Shown: positions 1-5,930, counted from the stretch's first letter. The stretch: 6,012 nt of DNA from UMGS1889 sp900556055 (GCA_902463265.1 CABQEV010000045.1:1-6012), one strand, 5' to 3'. A program made the numbers and translations. Notes: generated by a model not told the origin, from the sequence alone.

Positions 1-254
1 CGCACATAGCAAGATGCACCGCACAAAGCCGCAAATTCAAAAAGCCGCATGCAGACAAAACAATCAGTAGAACCGCTATCTCACACATCAATCCAAAGAG
101 CCAAAGACCCTCAATCCTGCATGCGGCGCATTGACCGATAACATCGCCGCACGGCGATAATGTATCGGTCAACCGTTTCGCAAGAAACGGCGGTAGGTCG
201 CAAACTAACCGATATCCGCAGTTCAGAACCCATCAAACTTCCCGATATCCGCAG
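1..254 (+). repeat. Long hairpin-rich intergenic repeat, copy A (5' part outside the window)
   Basis: This is the 3' half of a long non-coding repeat also present at 311-738 (opposite strand) and 5411-5794 (same strand). Bases 128-226 match 5696-5794 with only two mismatches. Visible structure, in order: CCGCATGCAG (45-54) pairs with CTGCATGCGG (117-126) across an A-rich loop. A long stem follows, with outer arms TTGACCGAT/ATCGGTCAA and inner arms ATCGCCG/CGGCGAT (131-172). Next is the perfect hairpin CCGTTTC-GCAA-GAAACGG (173-190), whose loop is of the GNRA type, and then the tail CGGTAGGTC. The terminal block ending in CGATATCCGCAG occurs twice, at 201-221 and 234-254, as a 33-base tandem duplication. 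Relative to copy C, copy A has a 2-base insertion near 127, which breaks any shared reading frame and argues against coding. The function is unknown; a structured RNA or a mobile palindromic element both fit. Confidence 0.8.
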
Positions 255-310
255 AATACAAACCTAACATAGCCCCGAAATTCAAGAAGAAGCCGAAAAT
301 CAAGTTAAAT

Positions 311-738
311 GCCCTTGTTCTGCGGATACCGACAGCCAAGTGACCTTCCGCCGCCTGTCGGCGGTTGACCGATGCATAGCCTCCCTACGGTCGGCTGTTT
401 TCGGTCAATGCCGCATGCAGGATTGAGGGTCTACACTTCTTTGATTTGCTGTGTAGGCTATGATAGTCTGATTTTCTTTTCTGCATGCGGCTTTTTTTAT
501 TTGCGGCTTTTGTGCGTTCTGTGTTGTGACTGTTGGTTTTGTTTCGCTTTATGTCAGCGAATTTTTCTTTGCTGCTTGCGGAGTTTCGCCCTTGCGAGGG
601 CGACCAGCCCTTGCCAAAGCCCAAGGGCTGGACCCCAACGCTTTTTAGTTTGGGTGCGGGTCTGGTGGTGCTGTGCGTTTCACAAGCAAAACGCAAAGTA
701 CCCTTTGCCCGCTTGACCGGCGGCGCAATCTATCGCCG
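311..738 (-). repeat. Long hairpin-rich intergenic repeat, copy B (inverted)
   Basis: This is the same element on the minus strand, tail to tail with copy A. Read 5' to 3' on the minus strand it shows these stems: CGGCG/CGCCG (738-721), GCAAAG/CTTTGC (708-693), the overlapping GCGTTT/AAACGC (694-675), a perfect 10-bp stem CCAGCCCTTG/CAAGGGCTGG (631-604), TCGCCCT/AGGGCGA (603-586), CTGCATGCGG/CCGCATGCAG arms (490-481 and 420-411), TTGACCGA/TCGGTCAA (408-401 and 372-365) and CCGCC/GGCGG (364-351). It ends with CGGAAGGTC and TATCCGCAG. The last two stems occupy the same places as in copies A and C, but the paired bases differ with pairing kept. Short open frames inside it are byproducts of the repeat. 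The outer limit near 738 is approximate, since stems beyond about 655 have no clear partner in copy C. It lies downstream of spoVS, separated by a terminator. Confidence 0.75.
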
Positions 739-815
739 TGGGGGACTTTGTTACGGTTCTGTTTAAGCTTTCGGCTTCTTTCTCTTTTCCCTATCTCACC
801 AAAGTGAAATTATCC
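739..815. other. Short gene-free spacer between repeat copy B and the spoVS terminator
   Basis: I see no gene here. The stretch is pyrimidine-rich on the plus strand and holds only a small TCAC-CAAA-GTGA hairpin near 796-807. There is no convincing promoter or terminator of its own. Confidence 0.5.
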
Positions 816-852
816 AAAAGAAAAATCTGCGCCTCTCAGCGTCTTTCGCAGA
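816..852 (-). terminator. Probable intrinsic terminator of spoVS, overlapping its stop codon
   Basis: On the minus strand the arms TCTGCG (852-847) and CGCAGA (831-826) form a perfect 6-bp stem. It is followed directly by TTTTTCTTTT. The 15-base loop contains a further small CGCT-GAGA-GGCG stem and the TGA stop of spoVS (838-836). The upstream arm therefore lies inside the last codons of the gene. The stem is short, so efficiency may be modest, but the U-rich tail is on the correct strand and in the correct place. Confidence 0.55.
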
Positions 853-1096
853 TAAGCTTCATCGCTGTTCTGTCTTCGCCGTCTATTACCACGCTCGCAA
901 ATGCGGGTATGCATATCAGGTCTATGCCTATCGGCGCAAGATAGCCCCTCGCTATCGCTATCGCTTTTATAGCCTGATTCGCTGCGCCTGCGCCTACTGC
1001 CTGCACCTCGACTGAATAATTATCCCTTATTACACTTGCTATTGCTCCTGCTACCGAATTCGGAACGGATCTTGATGAGACTTTTAGTACTTCCAT
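836..1096 (-). CDS. spoVS: Stage V sporulation protein S (SpoVS), Alba-like DNA/RNA-binding-fold protein
   Basis: This 86-residue protein has the same length as Bacillus subtilis SpoVS and can be recognised along its whole length. It opens MEVLKVSSRSVPNSVAGAIA, has the central core VQAVGAGAANQAIKAIAIARGYLAP (residues about 32-56), then DLICIPAF and an ending IDGEDRTAMKLICE. The family (PF04232) has a small alpha/beta fold related to Alba nucleic-acid-binding proteins. In B. subtilis it is needed for stage V of sporulation and affects septation; the molecular target is not established. It is small and soluble, with no signal or membrane segment. The start is supported by AAAGGAA about 9 bases upstream. 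It follows ymdB after 97 bases, the same gene order as in Bacillus, and has its own sigma-A-type promoter. It ends in a terminator overlapping the stop. Presence of spoVS does not prove spore formation, since the gene is also found in non-sporulating Clostridia. Confidence 0.96.
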   Translation of the reverse strand: MEVLKVSSRSVPNSVAGAIASVIRDNYSVEVQAVGAGAANQAIKAIAIARGYLAPIGIDLICIPAFASVVIDGEDRTAMKLICERR

Positions 1097-1146
1097 TTGC
1101 TGAAATTCCTTTCACCGTTTTTTTCGATGTGCAATACATCAATTTT

Positions 1147-1175
1147 ATTATACAACTTTCCAATTTATATTTCAA
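1147..1175 (-). promoter_or_regulatory. Sigma-A-type promoter for spoVS
   Basis: On the minus strand TTGAAA (1175-1170) is separated by exactly 17 bases from a perfect TATAAT (1152-1147). Transcription would start near 1140, giving a leader of about 44 bases that contains the spoVS ribosome binding site. It lies wholly in the AT-rich gap after ymdB. This means spoVS can be expressed independently of ymdB, although no terminator separates the two genes and read-through is likely too. I see no clear sigma-H site, the control known for B. subtilis spoVS. Confidence 0.75.
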
Positions 1176-1199
1176 CAAATGCCGAAATAATTGTGCAAT

Positions 1200-1967
1200 C
1201 TATCTAATCTGCATAGGCTTGATATTGTATGCTTTGCCCGTTTTTTCGTCAAAGCTTACGACAACGCAGTTTATAAAGCACGGATTTTCCGATTCCTCGA
1301 ATTTTACCGGGCAGTGAAAACGAAGCTTTTCTATGATAAGCTCGCTCTTTACGCCCAGTGCGGACATCTCCGCTCCCGTCATGCCGACATCGGTGATATA
1401 GGCTGTGTGTCCGCCGAGTATCGCTGCGTCCGCCGTCTGGACATGGGTATGCGTACCCAGCACGGCTGTCACTCTGCCTGTCAGGTAATGTCCCATAGCC
1501 TTTTTCTCGGACGTTGCTTCGGCATGGAAATCGAGTATGATGTTCGGCGTGTCGATATCCGCAAGCACCCTGTCTATGACCGTGAACGGGTTATCCAGAG
1601 CGTCCATGAATATCGTACCCTGCAAATTCACAACGGCAACGCTGCATCTGCCGAAATCAAGCACCGTCACGCCCCTGCCGACAACTCCGTCGGGATAATT
1701 TGCGGGACGGACAAGAATTTCGCAGCTGTCATACGACTCCATTATCTCCTTGCGGCGGAAGCAATGGTTTCCCGTCGTTACGGCATCTGCGCCCATGTTT
1801 ATAAGGCGGTCGAGGGAAGCGATCGTAAGACCGTTTCCCTGCGCCGAATTTTCGCCGTTTATTACCGTGATGTCGATTTTTTCGTCTCTTTTTATCTGTG
1901 ATATCTTCGATGCCAGAAAATCGCAGCCGCTTTTTCCTACGACATCGCCTACGAACAGAAGGTTCAT
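1200..1967 (-). CDS. ymdB: YmdB-family calcineurin-like metallophosphoesterase
   Basis: This 255-residue cytoplasmic protein is close to the usual length of about 260 and appears complete. The dinuclear metal-site motifs of the YmdB family (TIGR00282) are all visible: GDVVGK with D8, NGENSAQGNG with E39 and N40, TGNH with N67 and H68, DFHAEATSEK with H148, and GTHTHVQTAD with H173 and H175. Family members hydrolyse phosphodiester bonds. B. subtilis YmdB has cyclic-nucleotide phosphodiesterase activity and controls biofilm and motility gene expression, probably through RNA turnover. The usual TGNHTWD reads TGNHCFRRK here; the metal ligands are intact. GGAGA lies 4 bases before the ATG, a tight but acceptable spacing. 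In Bacillus the order is rny-ymdB-spoVS. Here gyrA stands in place of rny, so only the ymdB-spoVS pair is kept. The reaction on a natural substrate in this organism is unknown. Confidence 0.93.
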   Translation of the reverse strand: MNLLFVGDVVGKSGCDFLASKISQIKRDEKIDITVINGENSAQGNGLTIASLDRLINMGADAVTTGNHCFRRKEIMESYDSCEILVRPANYPDGVVGRGVTVLDFGRCSVAVVNLQGTIFMDALDNPFTVIDRVLADIDTPNIILDFHAEATSEKKAMGHYLTGRVTAVLGTHTHVQTADAAILGGHTAYITDVGMTGAEMSALGVKSELIIEKLRFHCPVKFEESENPCFINCVVVSFDEKTGKAYNIKPMQIR

Positions 1968-2002
1968 TTTATCTCCATTCAGTATATTTTTCAGGAAAAT
2001 AC

Positions 2003-2032
2003 TTAATAATTTGTTATTTCAGCGTTTTCCAA
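2003..2032 (-). promoter_or_regulatory. Weak candidate promoter for ymdB
   Basis: On the minus strand TTGGAA (2032-2027) and TATTAA (2008-2003) are separated by 18 bases, each matching four of six consensus positions. The gap between the gyrA hairpin and ymdB is AT-rich, as expected for a promoter region. An alternative -10 box TATACT lies nearer ymdB but lacks a good -35. Treat this as tentative. Confidence 0.3.
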
Positions 2033-2046
2033 GTGACATATTCAGT

Positions 2047-2081
2047 GGTGTATTTCCCCGCCTGCGGCGGGGAAATACACC
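2047..2081. terminator. Perfect 16-bp hairpin after gyrA, possible terminator
   Basis: GGTGTATTTCCCCGCC (2047-2062) pairs perfectly with GGCGGGGAAATACACC (2066-2081) around a 3-base loop. It begins 12 bases beyond the gyrA stop codon, the normal place for a terminator. On the gyrA (minus) strand, however, no T-run follows; the stem is preceded by AAGAAAA. The T-rich tail CTTTTCTT lies on the plus strand. It may stop plus-strand antisense transcription, act as a weak terminator or 3'-end stabiliser for gyrA mRNA, or both. Confidence 0.6.
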
Positions 2082-2093
2082 TTTTCTTATGCT

Positions 2094-4652
2094 TTACTCC
2101 TCGTTATCGTCATCGGGGACGGGTTCTTCGGTGATGACTTCGTTTTTCTCCATATCCGCCGCTTCTGCGATATCACGTTCCAGCTCCTCCTCGGAGGGCT
2201 GCTCTATCTTCTCGATATCGGCATTGTCGTCATGCTCGGCTCTTGTGAATGCAACGACCCTGCTGTCGCCCTGAACTCTCATGACCTTAACGCCCGATGC
2301 GTATCTGCCCATTACTCTTACGTCATTGGCTCTTATCCTGATTATGATGCCGTCGTCCGAAATAAGAATGATATCATCGGTATCGTCAACGACCTTTATG
2401 CCGCAGACATGACCCTTTTCGGCTGATACGGGATAGTTTTTCAGACCGTAGCCGCCGCGTCCCTGTATACGGTAGTTATCGAGGCTTACACGTCTGCCCA
2501 GTCCCTTATCGGTAACTGTGAGGACTGTTGCGCCCTCTCTTACTCTTGCTATGGACACAACGCAGTCGCCTTCACGCAGCTTTATCACTCTTACGCCGTG
2601 CGCCGAACGGCTGAGGGGACGTATCTTATCCTCCTCGACTCTGATAGCATAGCCGTCCTTTGTTGCTGTGATGAGCTGTGCGCTGCCGTCGGTCATTCTT
2701 ACGCCTGCTATCTCGTCGCCCTCGTCAAGACCTATCGCTATAAGTCCGTTCTTGCGGACGTTGCGGTAATCTGCAAGGCAGGTCCTCTTTATCTTGCCGT
2801 TTTTCGTTACCATGACGATGAATTTTCCGCTGTCGAAGCCGCAGGTCTTTATCATAGCCGCAATTTTTTCGCCGTCTGTCAGCGGCAGGAGATTTACGGC
2901 ATTCACGCCTCTCGACTGCTTCGATCCCTCGGGTATCTCGTAGCATTTCAGCTTATACATAACGCCCTTATTGGTGATGAACAGGACATTATCGTGAGTG
3001 GACGCAATGAACATCTCCTGAACAAAGTCCTCATCACGCTGCTTCATGCCCGTTACGCCCTTGCCGCCTCTGTTCTGCGTCTTATAGTCGGATACGGGCT
3101 GACGCTTTATATAGCCGATATTCGTATATGTCACAACGCAGTCCTCAACGGGGATAAGATCCTCGATATCGACCTCGCCGCTTACTGCTTCTATCTGAGT
3201 TCTTCTGTCATCGCCGTATTTATCCTTGATAACGTTTATCTCGTCCTTGATGATTCCAAGGAGCTTATGCTCATTTGCGAGGATATCCTCAAGCTCGGCT
3301 ATCTTCTTATGGAGAGCGCCCAGTTCATCGAGTATCTTCTGTTCCTCAAGACCTGTAAGACGGCCGATAGTCATCTGAACGATGGCTTCCGACTGTATCT
3401 CGGTTATTCCGAAGCGTGTCTGAAGTCTTTCCTTGCCTTCGGGAATAGACTTCGATGTTTTCATTATCTCGATGACTTCATCTATGTTGTTTATCGCAAC
3501 AACGAGTCCTTCGAGGATATGTGCGCGTTCCCTTGCCTTTCTGAGGTCGAAGTTTGTCCTGTTGCGGATAACCTCTTCCTGGAACTTGATGTATTCCTGA
3601 AGTATCTGCTTTAAGGTCAGCACCTTGGGTTCGCCGTTTACGAGGGCGAGCATGGTCACGCCGACCGTATCCTGGAGCTGAGTATAGCTGAAAAGCTTGT
3701 TCAGCACAAGCTGAGGGATAGCGTCCTTTTTCAGCTCGACAACGATGCGCATTCCGTTTCTGTCGGATTCATCACGGATAAAATGTATTCCATCGACCTT
3801 TTTATCCTTGACAAGAGCCGCCATTGCTTCGATGAGCCTTGCCTTGTTGACCATGTAGGGAATTTCTGTGATGATGATGCAGTTTCTGCCCTTTATCTCC
3901 TCGACAGATGTTTTTGCACGGAGGGTTATCTTTCCCCGTCCGGTAGCATAAGCCGCACGGATTCCTGCCTTGCCCATGATAATGCCGCCTGTCGGGAAAT
4001 CGGGTCCCTTTATGCACTCCATTATCTCATCGAGAGAGGCTTCGGGGTTATCTATCAGCAGATTTACCGCATCGATAGTTTCACGCATATTATGCGGCGG
4101 GATATTTGTAGCCATACCTACGGCGATTCCCGTTGAGCCGTTTACGAGGATATTCGGGTAACGGCTGGGGAGAACGACCGGTTCTTTCAGACGGTCATCA
4201 TAGTTCGTCATGTAGGGGATAGTTTCCTTGTTGATATCAGTCAGCATCTCGACGGATATTTTGGACATCTTGGCTTCCGTGTAACGGTAAGCAGCCGGGG
4301 GATCGCCATCGACCGAGCCGAAGTTTCCGTGGCCGTCAACAAGGGGATATCTCATAGAAAAGTCCTGAGCAAGACGGACGAGCGCATCATAAACGGAAGC
4401 ATCGCCGTGGGGGTGATAGCGTCCAAGCACGTCGCCGACTGTGGTAGCACTCTTCAGGTACTTCTTATCGGGGGTAAGACCGTCCTCGAACATCGTATAG
4501 AGGATACGTCTGTGAACGGGCTTCAGACCGTCACGGACATCGGGGAGCGCTCTTGCGACGATAACGGACATCGAATATTCGAGAAATGACTTTTTCATTT
4601 CCTTTTCAACGTCGATCTTGATAACTTTGCTGTTGTCATTTAACCAATCCAT
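2094..4652 (-). CDS. gyrA: DNA gyrase subunit A
   Basis: At 852 residues this is full length. GyrA is the breakage-reunion subunit of gyrase, which with GyrB (not in this window) introduces negative supercoils into DNA using ATP. The N-terminal winged-helix region contains RALPDVRDGLKPVHRRIL (34-51), the quinolone-resistance region GRYHPHGDASVYDALVRLAQ (77-96), and the catalytic R123-Y124 in AAYRYTE (most relatives have AAMRYTE). A tower and coiled-coil region follows at about 350-490. The C-terminal beta-pinwheel starts near 500 with the GyrA box QNRGGKG (526-532), and a second box-like QGRGGYG is at 730-736. The GyrA box and length favour gyrase over topoisomerase IV ParC. Residues about 807-852 are a strongly acidic tail, a feature that modulates supercoiling in some gyrases. 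The position equivalent to E. coli Ser83 is Ala85. The gene lies 22 bases after an upstream membrane-protein gene and is probably co-transcribed with it. Confidence 0.97.
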   Translation of the reverse strand: MDWLNDNSKVIKIDVEKEMKKSFLEYSMSVIVARALPDVRDGLKPVHRRILYTMFEDGLTPDKKYLKSATTVGDVLGRYHPHGDASVYDALVRLAQDFSMRYPLVDGHGNFGSVDGDPPAAYRYTEAKMSKISVEMLTDINKETIPYMTNYDDRLKEPVVLPSRYPNILVNGSTGIAVGMATNIPPHNMRETIDAVNLLIDNPEASLDEIMECIKGPDFPTGGIIMGKAGIRAAYATGRGKITLRAKTSVEEIKGRNCIIITEIPYMVNKARLIEAMAALVKDKKVDGIHFIRDESDRNGMRIVVELKKDAIPQLVLNKLFSYTQLQDTVGVTMLALVNGEPKVLTLKQILQEYIKFQEEVIRNRTNFDLRKARERAHILEGLVVAINNIDEVIEIMKTSKSIPEGKERLQTRFGITEIQSEAIVQMTIGRLTGLEEQKILDELGALHKKIAELEDILANEHKLLGIIKDEINVIKDKYGDDRRTQIEAVSGEVDIEDLIPVEDCVVTYTNIGYIKRQPVSDYKTQNRGGKGVTGMKQRDEDFVQEMFIASTHDNVLFITNKGVMYKLKCYEIPEGSKQSRGVNAVNLLPLTDGEKIAAMIKTCGFDSGKFIVMVTKNGKIKRTCLADYRNVRKNGLIAIGLDEGDEIAGVRMTDGSAQLITATKDGYAIRVEEDKIRPLSRSAHGVRVIKLREGDCVVSIARVREGATVLTVTDKGLGRRVSLDNYRIQGRGGYGLKNYPVSAEKGHVCGIKVVDDTDDIILISDDGIIIRIRANDVRVMGRYASGVKVMRVQGDSRVVAFTRAEHDDNADIEKIEQPSEEELERDIAEAADMEKNEVITEEPVPDDDNEE

Positions 4653-4665
4653 TGACTTGAACCAA

Positions 4666-4671
4666 TCCTTT
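4666..4671 (-). promoter_or_regulatory. gyrA ribosome binding site with long spacing
   Basis: AAAGGA on the minus strand is the only purine-rich site before gyrA, but 13 bases separate it from the ATG instead of the usual 5-9. The block GGATTGGTT occurs both here (4668-4660) and at the start codon (4650-4642), 18 bases apart, suggesting a small local duplication. No in-frame alternative start lies closer, because the upstream frame contains no ATG, GTG or TTG before a stop. Confidence 0.6.
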
Positions 4672-4674
4672 CAT

Positions 4675-5310
4675 TCAACAGGCCTTATAGCGGATGCCCA
4701 TTATATTTGAAAGCTTTTCCCGTATGAGATCATTTTCATCTGCGGAAAACGCCGATTTCGGGATAACGTACATATTCTGTTTCTTTATATAAACGAGATA
4801 GAACTCCTTATCCTCGCAGATTTCGACAGCGGGGTTATCGAGGTGGATAACAGTTGCGGGGATATCCTCGGGCATATCATCGCCGTTCTGTTCACGCTGT
4901 TCGTACTCCGTCCTATCCTCCTCGGTAGATATTTTTATCATCAGGGGATAGACGATGCAGTTATACTTAGTGCCTTCAAGCTCCTTGATATTATTTTCGA
5001 GATCCTTGGCGGTTTTTCTTGGTCTGATGACGATAATAGCGCCGAGGGCGACGCATATGCCTATGACCATCCAGGCTGACTGAGCGCCTCTGTCGATGAT
5101 GAGGGCAGCGATCTGGATAGCGACAGCAATAGCGAGGAGAACGAGTTGGATAACGATATTTTTCATGGCATATTTCCGCTGGAATAGGCGGAAGCCGTTC
5201 ATAATGAGGTTAGTATTTGAGGAATAGATACCGCCGGCCAGTGGTTCATCGGAATAGGGATCGCGGTAAGCATTTCCGTCGAAGCTATCCTCGGGGATAA
5301 GATCTTTCAT
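4675..5310 (-). CDS. Two-pass membrane protein with probable YcxB-like C-terminal domain
   Basis: This 211-residue protein of unknown function begins with a soluble, acidic N-terminus (1-45). Two hydrophobic segments follow, at about 51-72 (NIVIQLVLLAIAVAIQ onward) and 79-95 (AWMVIGICVALGAIIVI), separated by a short DRGAQS loop. A cytoplasmic-looking tail completes it. The tail pattern at about 160-205, with VEICEDKEFYLVYIKKQNMYVIPKSAF and a helix ending LIREKLSNIMG, resembles the YcxB-like domain (PF14317) seen in many uncharacterised Bacillota membrane proteins. I assign that domain from pattern memory only. There is no signal peptidase site, and both termini are probably inside the cell. 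GGAG stands 7 bases before the ATG, supporting the start. The stop lies 22 bases before gyrA, so the two are likely one operon. I see no catalytic motif and propose no reaction. Confidence 0.85.
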   Translation of the reverse strand: MKDLIPEDSFDGNAYRDPYSDEPLAGGIYSSNTNLIMNGFRLFQRKYAMKNIVIQLVLLAIAVAIQIAALIIDRGAQSAWMVIGICVALGAIIVIRPRKTAKDLENNIKELEGTKYNCIVYPLMIKISTEEDRTEYEQREQNGDDMPEDIPATVIHLDNPAVEICEDKEFYLVYIKKQNMYVIPKSAFSADENDLIREKLSNIMGIRYKAC

Positions 5311-5325
5311 AGCATTACTCCATAG

Positions 5326-5355
5326 GCGGGGAACCCCCGCGGTTTTTTTTATTTT
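5326..5355 (+). terminator. Hairpin with long T-run on the plus strand
   Basis: GCGGGG (5326-5331) and CCCCGC (5335-5340) form a perfect 6-bp GC stem with loop AAC. They are followed by GG, eight Ts, an A and five Ts. On the plus strand this is a textbook intrinsic terminator, but no plus-strand gene precedes it, so it would stop antisense transcription leaving the membrane-protein gene. On the minus strand it becomes a leader hairpin preceded by an A-run, ending 4 bases before the GGAG ribosome binding site of that gene, and could affect translation. Confidence 0.5.
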
Positions 5356-5380
5356 TGTGGGGAATAGCCTTGGCGGTTCT

Positions 5381-5400
5381 CACTTGGCTTTTTTCAAGTG
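5381..5400. repeat. Small inverted repeat between the membrane-protein gene and repeat copy C
   Basis: CACTTG (5381-5386) and CAAGTG (5395-5400) are perfect complements around an 8-base T-rich loop. The stretch from 5356 to 5410 otherwise shows nothing I can name. No convincing promoter for the membrane-protein gene and gyrA can be seen here, so that promoter may lie inside or beyond the repeat. Confidence 0.4.
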
Positions 5401-5410
5401 TGCCAAACTA

Positions 5411-5794
5411 CCAAACCCGCACCAGAAGCTAAAAAGTTCGCCAGCCTTTCTAAGGCTGCGGGATTCCAAAGGGCAGAGTCCTTTGGTCGCCCTCGCAAGG
5501 GCGAAACTCCGCAAGCAGCAGTCAAAAATTCGCTCACATAAAGAAAAGCAAAACTATCAGCCGCAACACGGAACAAACAAAAGCAGATGCATAAAAACAA
5601 AGCAACAATCCCAAAAGCCGCATGCAGAAAAGAAAAGCAGAACCGCTATTCTACACCGCAATCCAAAGAACCAAAGAGCATCTATCCTGCATGCGGCATT
5701 GACCGATAACATCGCCGCACGGCGATAATGTATCGGTCAACCGTTTCGCAAGAAACGGCGGTAGGTCGCAAACTTCCCGATATCCGCAGTTCAG
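5411..5794 (+). repeat. Long hairpin-rich intergenic repeat, copy C (most complete plus-strand copy)
   Basis: In order this copy shows CCGCACC and CTAAAAAG blocks shared with copy B, hairpins CAGCCTT-TCT-AAGGCTG (5442-5458) and CCAAAGG/CCTTTGG (5466-5486), then TCGCCCT-CGCA-AGGGCGA (5487-5504). The conserved CTCCGCAAGCAGC follows, with a long A-rich single-stranded-looking stretch, CCGCATGCAG (5618-5627) pairing with CTGCATGCGG (5687-5696), the TTGACCGAT stem (5699-5740), and CCGTTTC-GCAA-GAAACGG (5741-5758). It ends with CGGTAGGTC and CGATATCCGCAG. A 123-codon open frame across it is not credible as a gene: it is Lys/Arg/Gln-rich, has palindromic DNA and no conserved frame between copies. 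The first of its hairpins differs from copy B in stem bases but sits at the same place. It lies directly upstream of the gyrA gene cluster. Confidence 0.78.
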
Positions 5795-5876
5795 GGGCTA
5801 TTGCTTGGGCTGCGGCTTTTTAGTTTGCGATTATGGTTAGTTTAGTGTGGTTTTAAGCATACTCCTCTAGTTGACA

Positions 5877-5922
5877 CCTCTTTATTTAATTGGGGTCAGT
5901 TTGTGGGGATCTCGCAAAGAGG
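5877..5922. repeat. Inverted repeat CCTCTTT / AAAGAGG
   Basis: The perfect 7-bp arms lie at 5877-5883 and 5916-5922, with a 32-base spacer. The right arm runs into GACACCT, which also brackets the left arm, so the unit is flanked by a short direct repeat. Nearby TGACACC and GGGGTCA (5872-5898) are a near-palindrome. The purpose is unknown. Confidence 0.4.
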
Positions 5923-5930
5923 ACACCTAA

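Noticed and set aside
1..260. A CRISPR array
   Set aside because: The repeated blocks are not evenly spaced short repeats with unique spacers; they are parts of a long structured repeat.
372..716. Open frames on both strands inside repeat copy B
   Set aside because: They follow the palindromic repeat, are rich in Cys/Phe on one strand and Lys/Arg/Ser on the other, and the frame is not conserved among copies because of indels.
1191..1901. A 236-codon plus-strand open frame antisense to ymdB
   Set aside because: It is a shadow of ymdB, whose metal-binding motifs are all intact on the minus strand.
2598..3614. A 338-codon open frame on the plus strand, antisense to gyrA
   Set aside because: It lies wholly inside gyrA, has no ribosome binding site or recognisable domain, and its Cys/Tyr/Leu-rich composition is typical of a shadow of a conserved gene.
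2094..4652. Topoisomerase IV subunit ParC as an alternative to GyrA
   Set aside because: The GyrA box QNRGGKG, the full-length pinwheel and the acidic tail fit GyrA better.
4636..4674. A 12-codon open frame (MKGLVQVNGLVK) overlapping the gyrA start, resembling a leader peptide
   Set aside because: It has no ribosome binding site of its own and is easily explained by the local duplication. Nothing supports translation.
5357..5728. A 123-codon plus-strand open frame across repeat copy C
   Set aside because: It shares an ILHAALT ending with the frame in copy B only because the DNA repeat is shared. Copy A breaks the frame with a 2-base insertion, and several hairpins lie inside it.
5871..5899. 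A promoter starting at TTGACA
   Set aside because: No -10 box lies 16-18 bases downstream; the sequence there is GGTCAG.
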